Of a stretch of DNA of 64,000 nt, positions 6,599-15,115 are shown piece by piece. Under the pieces are notes generated by a model. The model saw only the letters and a program-made list of their open reading frames with translations, had not been told where the DNA came from and did not search any database. This DNA is from Lacicoccus alkaliphilus DSM 16010 (GTDB taxonomy: Bacteria; Bacillota; Bacilli; Staphylococcales; Salinicoccaceae), in assembly GCF_900142805.1 (NCBI RefSeq), contig NZ_FRCF01000002.1, positions 62,001-126,000 of the forward strand, in the 5' to 3' direction. Each line of letters starts with the position of its first letter. Positions within the stretch are counted from its first letter, which is position 1. The translations under genes and the position numbers were made by a program.

Positions 6599-8134
6599 TT
6601 ACGAATCCAATCTTCTGATCTCCATATCGAGGTCATCCACTGCCGGTCCTTCGATCACTTTGCCGTCATAGTTGAACCTGGAACCGTGGCATGGGCAGTC
6701 CCATGTCTTGTCATCGCCGTTCCAGCCAAGGCTGCATCCCATATGGGTACAACGGTTGGAGACGACATAGTAAGTGTCATCCTCCCTGTAGACGCCTTTT
6801 TTGCTCATGCCTTCGCTGGCTACGGTACCTTCACCGTTGTCGATTTCAAGTGAATCCATATCCGGGTTCGAGCCCGTCATGAGTTTGGCTTCCGACTCCA
6901 TGATGTGAAGCGGGTTGGTGATGTGCTGCTTCATCTTCTGGAAGGTCGTTTTACTGCGGTGTGGACTCAGCAGATCTCCGTATTCATTATCCATTCCAGT
7001 CATCAGGTCCTTGATGATCATGGACGATAATACACCATTCGTCATCCCGAATTTATTGAAACCAGTGGCAACGAAGCGGGTGTCATGTGATTTATCGAAA
7101 TAGCCTATGAATGGAAGTGAATCCGCCGTCATCAAGTCCTGGGCACGGTATGAATAGAGGACCTCTTCATTCGTCGTCTGCTGATCGGCATAGAGTTTCA
7201 ATGTTTCAATCTGTTCATGCATCTCCTTCATTTCATAAGACATATGGCCCATGCCGCCGAATAGTACGGTGGGTGTCTCCCTGTCGGGGTTTACAATGTT
7301 CCTCAGGGAAAGTCCCGGACCGTCCTGACCACTGAGGTTGAGATCTTCCGGCGGCGGGGTGGTGGTGGAGACGACCAGCCCGTAACCATAACTGATTTTA
7401 AAGCTGTTGAAATATAGCCCGTCAAAATCCAGGAAAGGGAAGTGGGTCGCGATGACCAGGTTTTCAAAGTTGATCTTGTGGCCGCCTTCGGTATGCAGAG
7501 TGTCATCATCGACCGACTTTGCACGGGTGTGTTCATATACTTTAACCCCGCTGGCCACCGCAACGTCCAGCACGCCTTTTAAAAATTTCAGGGGATGGAA
7601 CTCAGCCTGGTTCTTCATCACCAGTTCACCTGTGGTTTCAAACGGCAGCTTGAGTTCTCCTTTGGATAAGTAACCGTCGATGCCGAGTGATTCATACACC
7701 TCTGCTTCCTTTTCCAATTCCTTTATCGTTTCTTCATGAACTGCATACATCACCGTATCCACACGTTTGAAGTCGCAGTCGATATCGTGCTTCACTGTCA
7801 GGTTTTCCATCTCGGTGATGGCCGCCATCTGAGAGTCGTAGTATTTACGGGCGGACTTTTCATCCGTCTGCTTGGATAACTGGCCGTAGAGCAGCCCCTG
7901 CTGCGCAGTGATGCGCGCGGTGGTGTTTGCGGTGGTGCCGCTTAAGATTTCATTTCCTTCAATCAGTGTCACGTCATATCCTTTATTGACCAGTTGGTAG
8001 GCATTCATGATCCCGGTTATACCGGCACCGACGACAAGCACTTCGGTATTGATATCTTCATTAAGCTCAGTAAATTGCGGGAGTTCAACGGAATCGCTCC
8101 AAAAAGACAATTTGACATCATTATTTTTTTCCAT
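6599..8134 (-). CDS. FAD-dependent oxidoreductase with C-terminal Rieske [2Fe-2S] domain (YhfW type)
   Basis: 511 residues. An N-terminal DAO-type FAD domain begins with VLVVGAGITGIMNAYQL (about 31-47). The last 90 residues form a Rieske domain: CTHMGCSLGW supplies the first Cys-His pair and CPCHGSRFNYDG the second. The same fusion is found in Bacillus YhfW. Its substrate is not known; Rieske-DAO fusions probably oxidise an amine or similar compound. It is monocistronic, with AGGAGG before the ATG and its own terminator. As an iron-sulfur protein it is a plausible target for iron-sparing control (inference). Confidence 0.88.
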   Translation of the reverse strand: MEKNNDVKLSFWSDSVELPQFTELNEDINTEVLVVGAGITGIMNAYQLVNKGYDVTLIEGNEILSGTTANTTARITAQQGLLYGQLSKQTDEKSARKYYDSQMAAITEMENLTVKHDIDCDFKRVDTVMYAVHEETIKELEKEAEVYESLGIDGYLSKGELKLPFETTGELVMKNQAEFHPLKFLKGVLDVAVASGVKVYEHTRAKSVDDDTLHTEGGHKINFENLVIATHFPFLDFDGLYFNSFKISYGYGLVVSTTTPPPEDLNLSGQDGPGLSLRNIVNPDRETPTVLFGGMGHMSYEMKEMHEQIETLKLYADQQTTNEEVLYSYRAQDLMTADSLPFIGYFDKSHDTRFVATGFNKFGMTNGVLSSMIIKDLMTGMDNEYGDLLSPHRSKTTFQKMKQHITNPLHIMESEAKLMTGSNPDMDSLEIDNGEGTVASEGMSKKGVYREDDTYYVVSNRCTHMGCSLGWNGDDKTWDCPCHGSRFNYDGKVIEGPAVDDLDMEIRRLDS

Positions 8135-8314
8135 TTTAATCCTCCTAACAAGTTATATATATGCAATACCCATTTCGGCAAATGGGTAATGATGGAGGCA
8201 GTCATTTAAGAAAGTGTAAATTTAATATTAAAATATGGTGTATAGGACTTGAAAATATGCGGGAAAAAGTATAATATAATATTCAGGCGTTAAAACACGC
8301 ATTAATAATATTAC

Positions 8315-8386
<72 letters not shown>

Positions 8387-8401
8387 TTTTTTTATTTCAG
8401 T

Positions 8402-8477
8402 GGTCCCGTGGTGTAGCGGTTAACATGCCTGCCTGTCACGCAGGAGATCGCGGGTTCAATTCCCGTCGGGACCGCCA
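8402..8477 (+). tRNA. tRNA-Asp (GTC)
   Basis: Acceptor GGTCCCG/CGGGACC, anticodon loop CTGTCAC, discriminator G and an encoded CCA at 8475-8477. Confidence 0.96.
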
Positions 8478-8497
8478 TTTTTTCAATTACATAAGCA

Positions 8498-8570
8498 GGT
8501 CCAGTAGCTCAGTCGGTAGAGCAAAGGATTGAAAATCCTTGTGTCGGCGGTTCGATTCCGTCCTGGACCA
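8498..8570 (+). tRNA. tRNA-Phe (GAA)
   Basis: Acceptor GGTCCAG/CTGGACC, anticodon loop TTGAAAA, discriminator A, CCA not encoded. Confidence 0.96.
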
Positions 8571-8584
8571 CTCAGCATCTTTAT

Positions 8585-8658
8585 GGCGGTTGTGGTGAAG
8601 TGGTTAACACACCGGATTGTGGTTCCGGCATGCGTGGGTTCGAGCCCCATCAGCCGCC
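8585..8658 (+). tRNA. tRNA-His (GTG)
   Basis: Acceptor GCGGTTG/CAGCCGC with the extra G at -1 facing discriminator C73, the hallmark of tRNA-His. Anticodon loop TTGTGGT. Confidence 0.96.
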
Positions 8659-8671
8659 CTTAAAGTACCGT

Positions 8672-8742
8672 GCGGGTGTAGTTAAATGGTATAACCTCAG
8701 CCTTCCAAGCTGATGTTGTCGGTTCGATTCCGATCACCCGCT
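8672..8742 (+). tRNA. tRNA-Gly (TCC)
   Basis: Short 71-base tRNA with acceptor GCGGGTG/CACCCGC, anticodon loop CTTCCAA and discriminator T. Its compact D-loop and U73 are shared with the lone tRNA-Thr at 11307-11377. Confidence 0.96.
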
Positions 8743-8751
8743 TTACATTAT

Positions 8752-8826
8752 TCCACAGTAGCTCAGTGGTAGAGCTATCGGCTGTTAACCGATCGGTCGT
8801 AGGTTCGAATCCTACCTGTGGAGCCA
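8752..8826 (+). tRNA. tRNA-Asn (GTT), second copy
   Basis: Identical to the leftward copy at 1198-1272, including the encoded CCA and a few flanking bases. Confidence 0.96.
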
Positions 8827-8827
8827 T

Positions 8828-8899
8828 GGCCCGTTGGTCAAGTGGTTAAGACACCGCCCTTTCACGGCGGTAACACGGGTTCGAATCCCGTACGGGTCA
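8828..8899 (+). tRNA. tRNA-Glu (TTC)
   Basis: Acceptor GGCCCGT/ACGGGTC with one G:T pair, anticodon loop CTTTCAC, discriminator A. It begins one base after the CCA of tRNA-Asn. Confidence 0.96.
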
Positions 8900-8903
8900 T
8901 ATT

Positions 8904-8929
8904 AGAAGTGTACTTCGCACTTCTATTTT
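8904..8929 (+). terminator. Hairpin inside the tRNA cluster
   Basis: AGAAGTG and CACTTCT enclose TACTTCG and run into ATTTTTATT, between tRNA-Glu and tRNA-Ser. It may separate the last tRNA gene or act as a processing site. Confidence 0.6.
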
Positions 8930-8935
8930 TATTGT

Positions 8936-9023
8936 GGACAGCTGGCCGAGTGGCTTAAGGCGCACGCCTGGAACGCGTGTATACGGCAACCCCGTATCGA
9001 GGGTTCAAATCCCTCGCTGTCCG
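8936..9023 (+). tRNA. tRNA-Ser (GGA)
   Basis: Acceptor GGACAGC/GCTGTCC with a long variable arm, anticodon loop CTGGAAC, discriminator G, no CCA. Last of the cluster. Confidence 0.96.
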
Positions 9024-9036
9024 TACTGTTTGTTTA

Positions 9037-9070
9037 AAACCATCCAATCATTGATTGGATGGTTTTTTTA
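9037..9070 (+). terminator. Terminator of the tRNA cluster
   Basis: AAACCATCCAATCA and TTGATTGGATGGTTT form a long stem followed by TTTT. Confidence 0.88.
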
Positions 9071-9189
9071 TTTTGTATAGATGAGGGGGCAAGCCGGGAG
9101 AGTCGCCGCATTCCGCCTGGAAAACCATAAAATCCTCTTTTGTCAAAATATTTGGTATAATTGATATGTATGATGATAGGAGGAGACTA

Positions 9190-9558
9190 ATGAACAAATC
9201 GACTCATAGGAGTAACTTGGAGCGTATGATTGAATTAGCGGAGATCATGAAGGGGAATTCCGAGTCTGATGGACGCGTTGAGATGGTGAATGAAGCCGAC
9301 CTGCATCAATACGACTTGATGCGGTGCAATGGACTGGCGGCTTTTGAGTGTAGTGCCGCCGGCGGCGAATGGCATTTTCTGAGTAAAACCCTCCTTACCG
9401 AAAGAGGGCAGGCATTCATCGGGGTTTTCGGTGATAAAGATAATTACGACGGTATCAGGAAATTAGCCAAAGCCCATGATGAAAGGATCAATGATCTGTC
9501 CCTCGATGAGGTGATTGAGCTGGGTGATGAGTATTTGAAGAACGCGCAGAATATTTAA
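9190..9558 (+). CDS. Hypothetical protein, 122 residues
   Basis: A soluble acidic protein beginning MNKSTHRSNLERM. The start at 9190 is taken because AGGAGGAG sits just before it; the earlier ATG at 9166 lies at the presumed transcription start behind an extended -10 TGGTATAAT (9153-9161). The middle of the protein, with KTLLTERGQAFIGVF, has the look of a small winged-helix domain such as those in DUF2513/YjcQ proteins, but I cannot confirm this. It is monocistronic with its own terminator. Confidence 0.7.
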   Translation: MNKSTHRSNLERMIELAEIMKGNSESDGRVEMVNEADLHQYDLMRCNGLAAFECSAAGGEWHFLSKTLLTERGQAFIGVFGDKDNYDGIRKLAKAHDERINDLSLDEVIELGDEYLKNAQNI

Positions 9559-9591
9559 TTTTAAAAATTCTGGATCTTGAACGGCCCATAG

Positions 9592-9622
9592 TGGAAGTGC
9601 GGGGACGGCACTTCCATTTTTA
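9592..9622 (+). terminator. Terminator
   Basis: TGGAAGTGC and GCACTTCCA pair around a 7-base loop, followed by TTTTTATT, 33 bases after the stop of the hypothetical gene. Confidence 0.85.
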
Positions 9623-9747
9623 TTGACCGAAGGTCCCGCGGCAAAATCACCCGATGGTCTGTATAATCCAATACTTGGCTTTAAATTATGGAAAGTCTTA
9701 TAATATAGTATTGTATTTAAAAGTATTTTCGAGCAATGGGTGAAAAA

Positions 9748-11088
9748 ATGAAAAAGCATCAATATGACTTTACTACAGGGCCGATATTGAAGCCTCTGAT
9801 TTTATTCTCGGGGCCGATCATGCTGACCAATCTTCTGCAGACTTCCTTCCAAATCGTCGACAGTCTATGGGTTGGGAATATTCTGGGTGCTGAAGCGCTC
9901 GGGGCTGTGGCCGTGGCAACGACGATACTGGTCACCGTGTTGTCCTTCATACTCGGGCTGAATAATGCGGCTCTGACGATTCTATCCCAGCAATACGGGC
10001 GCCGGGATGAAGCGGGGCTGCGAAACTACTTGAACGCGTTCATCGTCATCATGACGATGATGTCAGTCGGTTTTGGAATCGCCGGTTACTTGTCGGCAGA
10101 ACCTTTACTGCGTCTGATCGGCACACCGGAAACTATCATGGATATGGCCGTTACATATTTGCAGATCAGCTTTTTGGGGATGTTTTTCCTTTTCGGCTAT
10201 AACTTCATCAATACAGTGCTGCGCGCCCTCGGCGACAGCAGGACGCCGATGAGGATCGTCCTGCTTGCGGTCGTGATGAATGCGATACTCGCCCCCGTCT
10301 TCATGTTTGTATTGGAACTCGGCATCGTCGGTGCGGCCCTGGCCACCGTGCTCTCCCAGGGGCTCGCTTTCCTGTACAGCCTCAGCCATTCCTACAGGCA
10401 CACACTCATACCGTTCAGTCGTCCCTCATTGCCTGAAAAGCATGAGGTCAAATTGATAATGGAACTTGGCATACCGGGTGGTCTTCAGATGGCTGTCATC
10501 CACGCGGGCATTGCGGCGATACTCAGTGTCGTGACTTCGTTCGGCAGTGATACCGTCGCCGGCTTCAGCGCGGCACAAAGACTGGACAGCCTGATCATGC
10601 TTCCGGCGATGGCCCTCGGTACTGCAGTGAACAGTATGGCCGGGCAGAACATCGGGGTGGGTGACTGGTCGCGGGTGAAGCGTATCGCAAAATATGCCGC
10701 CCTTTATAATTTCGGACTGATGGTCAGTGTCGCAGTCATCGTCATCATATTAGCAGAACCTGCCATCCGGCTGTTCATCCAGGACGAATCAGCTGTGGAA
10801 TTCGGCACTGTATATCTCAGGACCGTAGCGCTGTGCTACCCGTTCCTCGGATTGAATTTCGTGCTGAACGGCATCGTGCGGGCTTCGGGCGCAATGTATC
10901 AGGTGCTCGTTTTGAACATCATTTCATTCTGGCTCCTGAGATTCCCGCTCGCTGACTTCTTTTCATCCCAATACGGGGAGATCGGGATCGGTGTCGGCAT
11001 GGGAATCAGTTTCATCCTCAGCAGCATATTCGCCTATATATATTATCAGTTTGGCGGATGGAGGGAGAAGGTGCTGTTCAAGAGCTGA
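9748..11088 (+). CDS. MATE-family multidrug efflux transporter
   Basis: About 446 residues with twelve predicted membrane segments in two homologous halves (1-220 and 230-440). MATE hallmarks include the N-terminal PLILFSGPIMLTNLLQT and VDSLWVGNILG. Such proteins export cationic or amphipathic compounds in exchange for sodium ions or protons. The ATG at 9748 is preferred because GGGTGA lies just before it; the ATG at 9736 would have almost no ribosome site. It is monocistronic; substrate unknown. Confidence 0.88.
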   Translation: MKKHQYDFTTGPILKPLILFSGPIMLTNLLQTSFQIVDSLWVGNILGAEALGAVAVATTILVTVLSFILGLNNAALTILSQQYGRRDEAGLRNYLNAFIVIMTMMSVGFGIAGYLSAEPLLRLIGTPETIMDMAVTYLQISFLGMFFLFGYNFINTVLRALGDSRTPMRIVLLAVVMNAILAPVFMFVLELGIVGAALATVLSQGLAFLYSLSHSYRHTLIPFSRPSLPEKHEVKLIMELGIPGGLQMAVIHAGIAAILSVVTSFGSDTVAGFSAAQRLDSLIMLPAMALGTAVNSMAGQNIGVGDWSRVKRIAKYAALYNFGLMVSVAVIVIILAEPAIRLFIQDESAVEFGTVYLRTVALCYPFLGLNFVLNGIVRASGAMYQVLVLNIISFWLLRFPLADFFSSQYGEIGIGVGMGISFILSSIFAYIYYQFGGWREKVLFKS

Positions 11089-11188
11089 TATCCGGGAGGA
11101 AGGGTCAATTGTTTCTGCTTGGTACTGTGCAAAAAGGTTTGTCGGCATCTTCGAATGCATCAGGTGACCGGGGAGCAAAATTCGATTC

Positions 11189-11226
11189 AAAACTCCGCCT
11201 TTTAAAAAGGTGGAGTTTTACTATTT
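11189..11226 (+). terminator. Terminator of the MATE gene
   Basis: AAAACTCCGCCTTTT and AAAAAGGTGGAGTTTT form a stem running into ACTATTTTTT, 100 bases after the stop. Confidence 0.8.
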
Positions 11227-11306
11227 TTTATTTCAAAAAAACACAAAAGGGTATTTAAGATTCCTGTGTTCACTGATATAATGTATAAGTAATCAAATTA
11301 GGCAGT

Positions 11307-11377
11307 GCCGACATAGTTTAATGGTAGAACACAGCCATGGTAAGGCTGCGATGCGAGTTCGATTCTCGCTGTCGGCT
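11307..11377 (+). tRNA. tRNA-Thr (GGT) on a tRNA-Gly-like scaffold
   Basis: A 71-base tRNA with acceptor GCCGACA/TGTCGGC, anticodon stem CAGCC/GGCTG and loop ATGGTAA, so the anticodon GGT reads ACC. The D-arm TAGTTTAATGGTAGAAC, the total length and discriminator T match the tRNA-Gly(TCC) in this window more than typical threonine tRNAs. It stands alone with its own TATAAT upstream (about 11274) and terminator. Confidence 0.9.
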
Positions 11378-11384
11378 TAAATTG

Positions 11385-11424
11385 AAACCCCTGATGAAAA
11401 ATTTCATCAGGGGTTCTTTAATAT
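11385..11424 (+). terminator. Terminator of tRNA-Thr
   Basis: AACCCCTGATGAAA and TTTCATCAGGGGTT form a strong stem followed by CTTTAAT. Confidence 0.85.
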
Positions 11425-11464
11425 GCTGTTTCGCATTTCAATTATATTCTCTTTGTAAATTAAC

Positions 11465-11590
11465 TTAAACGAGCAGCCATATGAAACCGCCGACCAGGAC
11501 GGCAATACTCACAATGAGTACAATCCAGCCGAACGCGAGCGTATTCTTCTTGTCGTCCTTTTCAGGGTGGACTTTATGCTTATCAGCCAT
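11465..11590 (-). CDS. Small membrane protein, 41 residues
   Basis: Minus-strand frame with an ATG at 11590 behind AAGGGGG. The product begins MADKHKVHPEKDDKKNTLAF and ends in one hydrophobic helix (about 19-41), so it should be a single-pass membrane peptide with its charged N terminus inside. It lies 23 bases downstream of the acidic lipoprotein gene and is probably in the same transcript. Function unknown. Confidence 0.75.
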   Translation of the reverse strand: MADKHKVHPEKDDKKNTLAFGWIVLIVSIAVLVGGFIWLLV

Positions 11591-11613
11591 ATCACTACCC
11601 CCTTATGAGTTCA

Positions 11614-11913
11614 TTACTCCGAGTCTTCGTCGTCCGGATCTTCATCCCCGGCATCGTCTGCAGTGTTATCAGCTTCGGTCTCAGTCTCGGTGCTGTCATG
11701 ATCGACCTCCTCTTCATCCACAGTTTCACCGGATTCTTCTATTGTTTCCAAAGGACCGTCTGACGGTTCATCATCCACTTGTGTATCACTCTCGGTGTCC
11801 ACAGTTTCCGCTGTATCATCTTCAGGTTCTTCTTCCAATGTACCGTCATCACACGCGCCCAGTACCAAGACTGAAGCCAGACCTCCAGTAATTAAATACT
11901 TCCTTAAATTCAT
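11614..11913 (-). CDS. Acidic lipoprotein A
   Basis: 99 residues. A lipoprotein signal ending in VLVLGAC (lipobox Cys about residue 21) is followed by a tail made almost wholly of Asp, Glu, Thr and Ser, with no recognisable domain. The signal is nearly the same as in the proteins at 15507-16334 and 31818-32063. The ATG at 11913 is used because GGAGGG lies just before it; an earlier ATG overlaps that site. A sigma-B-like promoter lies upstream. The tail is probably disordered at the cell surface; function unknown. Confidence 0.85.
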   Translation of the reverse strand: MNLRKYLITGGLASVLVLGACDDGTLEEEPEDDTAETVDTESDTQVDDEPSDGPLETIEESGETVDEEEVDHDSTETETEADNTADDAGDEDPDDEDSE

Positions 11914-11959
11914 TATAAAGCCCTCCAATTCATAGATTCACTCATAGGTTACTGTTACT

Positions 11960-11984
11960 ATACCCGATGTTTTCATGATTAAAA
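11960..11984 (-). promoter_or_regulatory. Sigma-B-like promoter of lipoprotein A
   Basis: On the minus strand TTTTAA (11979-11984), 13 bases and GGGTAT (11960-11965). The consensus is GTTTAA, 12-15 bases, GGGTAT, so only one base differs. The leader to the ATG is about 40 bases. Confidence 0.55.
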
Positions 11985-12145
11985 GTACATTTTGATATTA
12001 AAAACTTATAAAAGGTGATCAACATAAGATGAATGCGCACAAGTCACCAGTATTCATTTTCCAAAATTCTGTGATTTTTTCACGTTCAATACATTAATAT
12101 TTAATGTATAATCATGTTAATAACATATTTTAGGGGGCGTAGCCA

Positions 12146-13336
12146 GTGGGTATCATTTCTATAGCGGCAATCGTCATCGGCGCCTTGATCACTTTCGGGA
12201 TTTACATTTTTGCACTCTACAGCAGGAGTACAGACGACGGACCCCGAAAGAAATTATGGGCAGGTACAGTCATATCGGCCGCAGCCACAATTCTCCTGCT
12301 GCTGATGTTTGCGGCTGTCAGCAGCAGTATAGGCATTTCGGATGTTTTCATAGTCATATTTTTAATGGCGGCGGTGGGACTCATTTTATCCCAAACATTC
12401 ATCAGTCATCATAAAAATCAGCATGATGAACGGGGAAAGTTCAACCGGTCGACAGGGGTCACTATGGGCCTGCTGATCTTTTCGGTTTTTATGATCGGGG
12501 TTTCTGTCGATCCCGGCGAAGTTGAAGAGGGGGTGGAAAGCCGGGAGGTGGTTGTCGAGGCGGGCATTGACGACGAAGAGGTCGAGGTTGAGGCCGGCTT
12601 TGGGGAAGTGGATGAAGCGGAAGTCAGTGTCGAGGCGGGCATAGAAGAAGTGGAAGAAGATGGCGAAGCCGGTAATGAAGCGGGGGGAGTGGAACCTGTT
12701 CAGAGAGAGGCACTCATACCTGTCCAACTTTACCGCGTCGTCGATGGTGATACCGTCCATGTCATCGATGGCAATGATGATACTTTGAATCTGAGACTGC
12801 TCCTCATCGATACCCCGGAGACCGTCCACCCGAATGAACCCCTCCAGCCATATGGACCGGAAGCCACTGAAAGGCTCACCAATCTTTTGAACGAAGCGGA
12901 ACAGTTGTTCATCGAATATGATGAAGGTGACAAGCAGGATCACTATGGAAGGGAACTCGTCTACCTCTATGCGGATGAGGTGAGTGTCCATGAAGTCCTC
13001 TTGAAAGAAGGGCTCGCCAGGGTCGGTTTCATCTATGAACAGCAGCGGTACCTGGATGAATTCAAGGCAGCCGAACAATATGCAAAGGATGAAGGGCTCG
13101 GCATCTGGTCGATACCGGGTTATGTCAATGAAGACGGGGAAGGATTCAATTATGGAGAAGAGCAGGCTGCAGAAGAACCTGAATCCGGTGAGGGGGAATC
13201 AGGTGCCGGTACGGGTGCGTATGACTTTGCCAACTGCACTGAGCTGAGGGAGGTCTTCCCGGACGGGGTCATGTCCGATCATCCGGCATATCAGCCGATG
13301 ATGGACAGGGATAATGACGGCCATGCATGCGAATAA
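12146..13336 (+). CDS. Multi-pass membrane protein with thermonuclease and excalibur domains
   Basis: 396 residues from a GTG start behind AGGGGGCG. Four hydrophobic segments (about 3-24, 40-60, 65-86, 103-119) precede an acidic linker (about 122-180) with repeated VEAGI/VEAGF units. A staphylococcal-nuclease domain follows (about 190-330) with VVDGDT, RLLLIDTPET and HYGRELVYLY, so the catalytic Arg/Glu/Arg set is intact. The C terminus is an excalibur calcium-binding motif ending DRDNDGHACE. This would be a surface nuclease tethered by a four-helix domain. Compared with the anchored nuclease at 3151-3723 it has much more extracellular and membrane apparatus. Confidence 0.85.
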   Translation: MGIISIAAIVIGALITFGIYIFALYSRSTDDGPRKKLWAGTVISAAATILLLLMFAAVSSSIGISDVFIVIFLMAAVGLILSQTFISHHKNQHDERGKFNRSTGVTMGLLIFSVFMIGVSVDPGEVEEGVESREVVVEAGIDDEEVEVEAGFGEVDEAEVSVEAGIEEVEEDGEAGNEAGGVEPVQREALIPVQLYRVVDGDTVHVIDGNDDTLNLRLLLIDTPETVHPNEPLQPYGPEATERLTNLLNEAEQLFIEYDEGDKQDHYGRELVYLYADEVSVHEVLLKEGLARVGFIYEQQRYLDEFKAAEQYAKDEGLGIWSIPGYVNEDGEGFNYGEEQAAEEPESGEGESGAGTGAYDFANCTELREVFPDGVMSDHPAYQPMMDRDNDGHACE

Positions 13337-13405
13337 ATGAATAGATTTTTCGGCCGAAGAATTATATAGTGGAAGTATGTACTTTATGGACAGGAGAGAA
13401 TGAGG

Positions 13406-14512
13406 ATGAAAACCATGCAAGTTGAAACGCCTGCATTACTGATCGACCACAAGATTTTGAAAAGGAACCTCACTTCCATGCAGGGTTATGCGGACCGCTC
13501 CGGTGTCAATCTGAGGCCGCACACTAAAACACATAAGATGCCGAGGCTGGCCAAAATGCAGCTGGAGGCGGGGGCGGCAGGGGTTACAGTGGCCAAAGTC
13601 GGGGAGGCTGAAATCATGGCCGAAGCCGGCATCGATGACATCTTCATCGCCAACCAGATCATCGGCAGATCGAAGGTTGAGCGTATACGCCGGCTGACCG
13701 GGGCTGTCAATATTTCATTCGGGGTGGACAGCGTCTACAGCGTGAAGGAAATTGATGGGGTATTTGAAGGTGCAGACAAAAAAGCGGAAGTCCTGATCGA
13801 AGTCGAAGTGGGCGAGAAGCGTTCAGGCATCATCATGAGGAATGATTTCATCACACTGCTCGATGAGATAAAAAACAGCCGGAATGTGAGATTCAAAGGC
13901 GTCTTCTCCCATGACGGCCATACTTATAAAGCTTCGACGATCGATCGCCTGAAAGAACTGTATCATGACAGTTCGGCCAGGACCCTGAAGTTTGCCGGCA
14001 TCGCCCGCGATCATGGGATGGCATGCGAAGTCGTGAGCATCGGCTCCACACCCCCATTCGTACTCGGTTTCGACATACCGGAGGGTATAACCGAGATCCG
14101 GCCGGGCACCTATATATTGATGGACGGCTCCCAGGCGAATGTCCTCGGCCATCATGATACCTGTGCCGCAACAATCCTGACCACCGTCATCAGCAAACCT
14201 ACAGATGAGCGTGTGATCACTGATGTCGGCGCCAAAGGCCTGACCAAGGAACACAGGACAGAAGGGTTGACGGCGACTGAAGGGCTTGGTAAGATCGTCG
14301 GTTTTGACGGAGTGCATATCGACAGTGTCTTTGATGAGCATGCCATCATATATGATGAAGGTTTCAGAAGCCGCGTGGAGATCGGTGATAAGGTTGAAAT
14401 CCTGATGAACCATATTTGTCCGGTGTCCAACCTTTATGAAAAAGCATACATCGTGGAAGATGGCGAAGTGATTGAAGAAGCTCCGGTTTCTGCAAGAGGA
14501 AAACTACAGTAG
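13406..14512 (+). CDS. Metal-dependent PLP lyase, D-threonine aldolase / D-serine dehydratase family
   Basis: About 368 residues. The N-terminal fold-type III (alanine-racemase-like) barrel has the PLP lysine in RPHTKTHK near residue 40. The C-terminal domain contains NHICPVSN; the HxC pair binds the activating metal in D-serine dehydratases of the DSD1 type, whereas true D-threonine aldolases have HxD. The enzyme should therefore split or dehydrate a D-3-hydroxy amino acid. ATGs at 13400 and 13406 are both possible; the second has better spacing from AGGAG. A membrane-protein gene follows after 26 bases. Confidence 0.8.
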   Translation: MKTMQVETPALLIDHKILKRNLTSMQGYADRSGVNLRPHTKTHKMPRLAKMQLEAGAAGVTVAKVGEAEIMAEAGIDDIFIANQIIGRSKVERIRRLTGAVNISFGVDSVYSVKEIDGVFEGADKKAEVLIEVEVGEKRSGIIMRNDFITLLDEIKNSRNVRFKGVFSHDGHTYKASTIDRLKELYHDSSARTLKFAGIARDHGMACEVVSIGSTPPFVLGFDIPEGITEIRPGTYILMDGSQANVLGHHDTCAATILTTVISKPTDERVITDVGAKGLTKEHRTEGLTATEGLGKIVGFDGVHIDSVFDEHAIIYDEGFRSRVEIGDKVEILMNHICPVSNLYEKAYIVEDGEVIEEAPVSARGKLQ

Positions 14513-14538
14513 TCTTAAAGAAAAGGTCGTCGTTATTT

Positions 14539-15018
14539 ATGGATATGCTCACCTTCGTTCTGATCATTTCCGCACTGGCATTGAGCGGTGTCATGATACA
14601 GAGTTTGCTTGTGAAGAGGAAATCAAAAGTGAAGATCAAAGTGAAAGACGAAAGGGTGGTCGAAGACACCCTGGATGAGGAGGAACTGTACCGTTTTACA
14701 GTCTCCAACGATTCGGACCAGTCCGTTGTCCTGACAGCCATCCGTTTATTTTCAGAAGGCGGGGAAGTGTTTGACAATAAACACCATCCAGGCTTCAAAG
14801 CCCCGGAAAGAGAAGACGGCTCTGTGGTGGATATCGATTCGAAGCGGATCCGTGACATCAGTCATCTGCTCAGCGAAAATTTTCTCGGTACGACGGTGGT
14901 TCAGTCTGGTGAAGAGGTGACTTATTCATATTATCTTGATGAACCGCCTGATGAAATAATAATTACAGTGAGGGAAAATGAGGAAATGGACATCAGGTTG
15001 AAGGTGGATTTCGAATAG
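14539..15018 (+). CDS. Hypothetical membrane-anchored protein
   Basis: 159 residues with one N-terminal membrane segment (about 4-24), a short Lys-rich stretch KRKSKVKIKVKDE and a beta-rich acidic domain. No family is recognised. It begins 26 bases after the PLP lyase gene and ends before a shared terminator, so the two probably form an operon. The ribosome site is weak (AAAGG). Confidence 0.65.
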   Translation: MDMLTFVLIISALALSGVMIQSLLVKRKSKVKIKVKDERVVEDTLDEEELYRFTVSNDSDQSVVLTAIRLFSEGGEVFDNKHHPGFKAPEREDGSVVDIDSKRIRDISHLLSENFLGTTVVQSGEEVTYSYYLDEPPDEIIITVRENEEMDIRLKVDFE

Positions 15019-15040
15019 GTGAACATAGGGGAGACAATTT

Positions 15041-15085
15041 AAAGGCGATTCATCAGCTGTCGGGATGAATCGCCTTTTTCTTTAT
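15041..15085 (+). terminator. Terminator
   Basis: AAGGCGATTCATC and GATGAATCGCCTT form a 13-bp stem followed by TTTCTTT, ending the lyase/membrane-protein unit. Confidence 0.88.
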
Positions 15086-15115
15086 TTTCAGGGGCCGTTA
15101 GAGTCCAGCCATATT

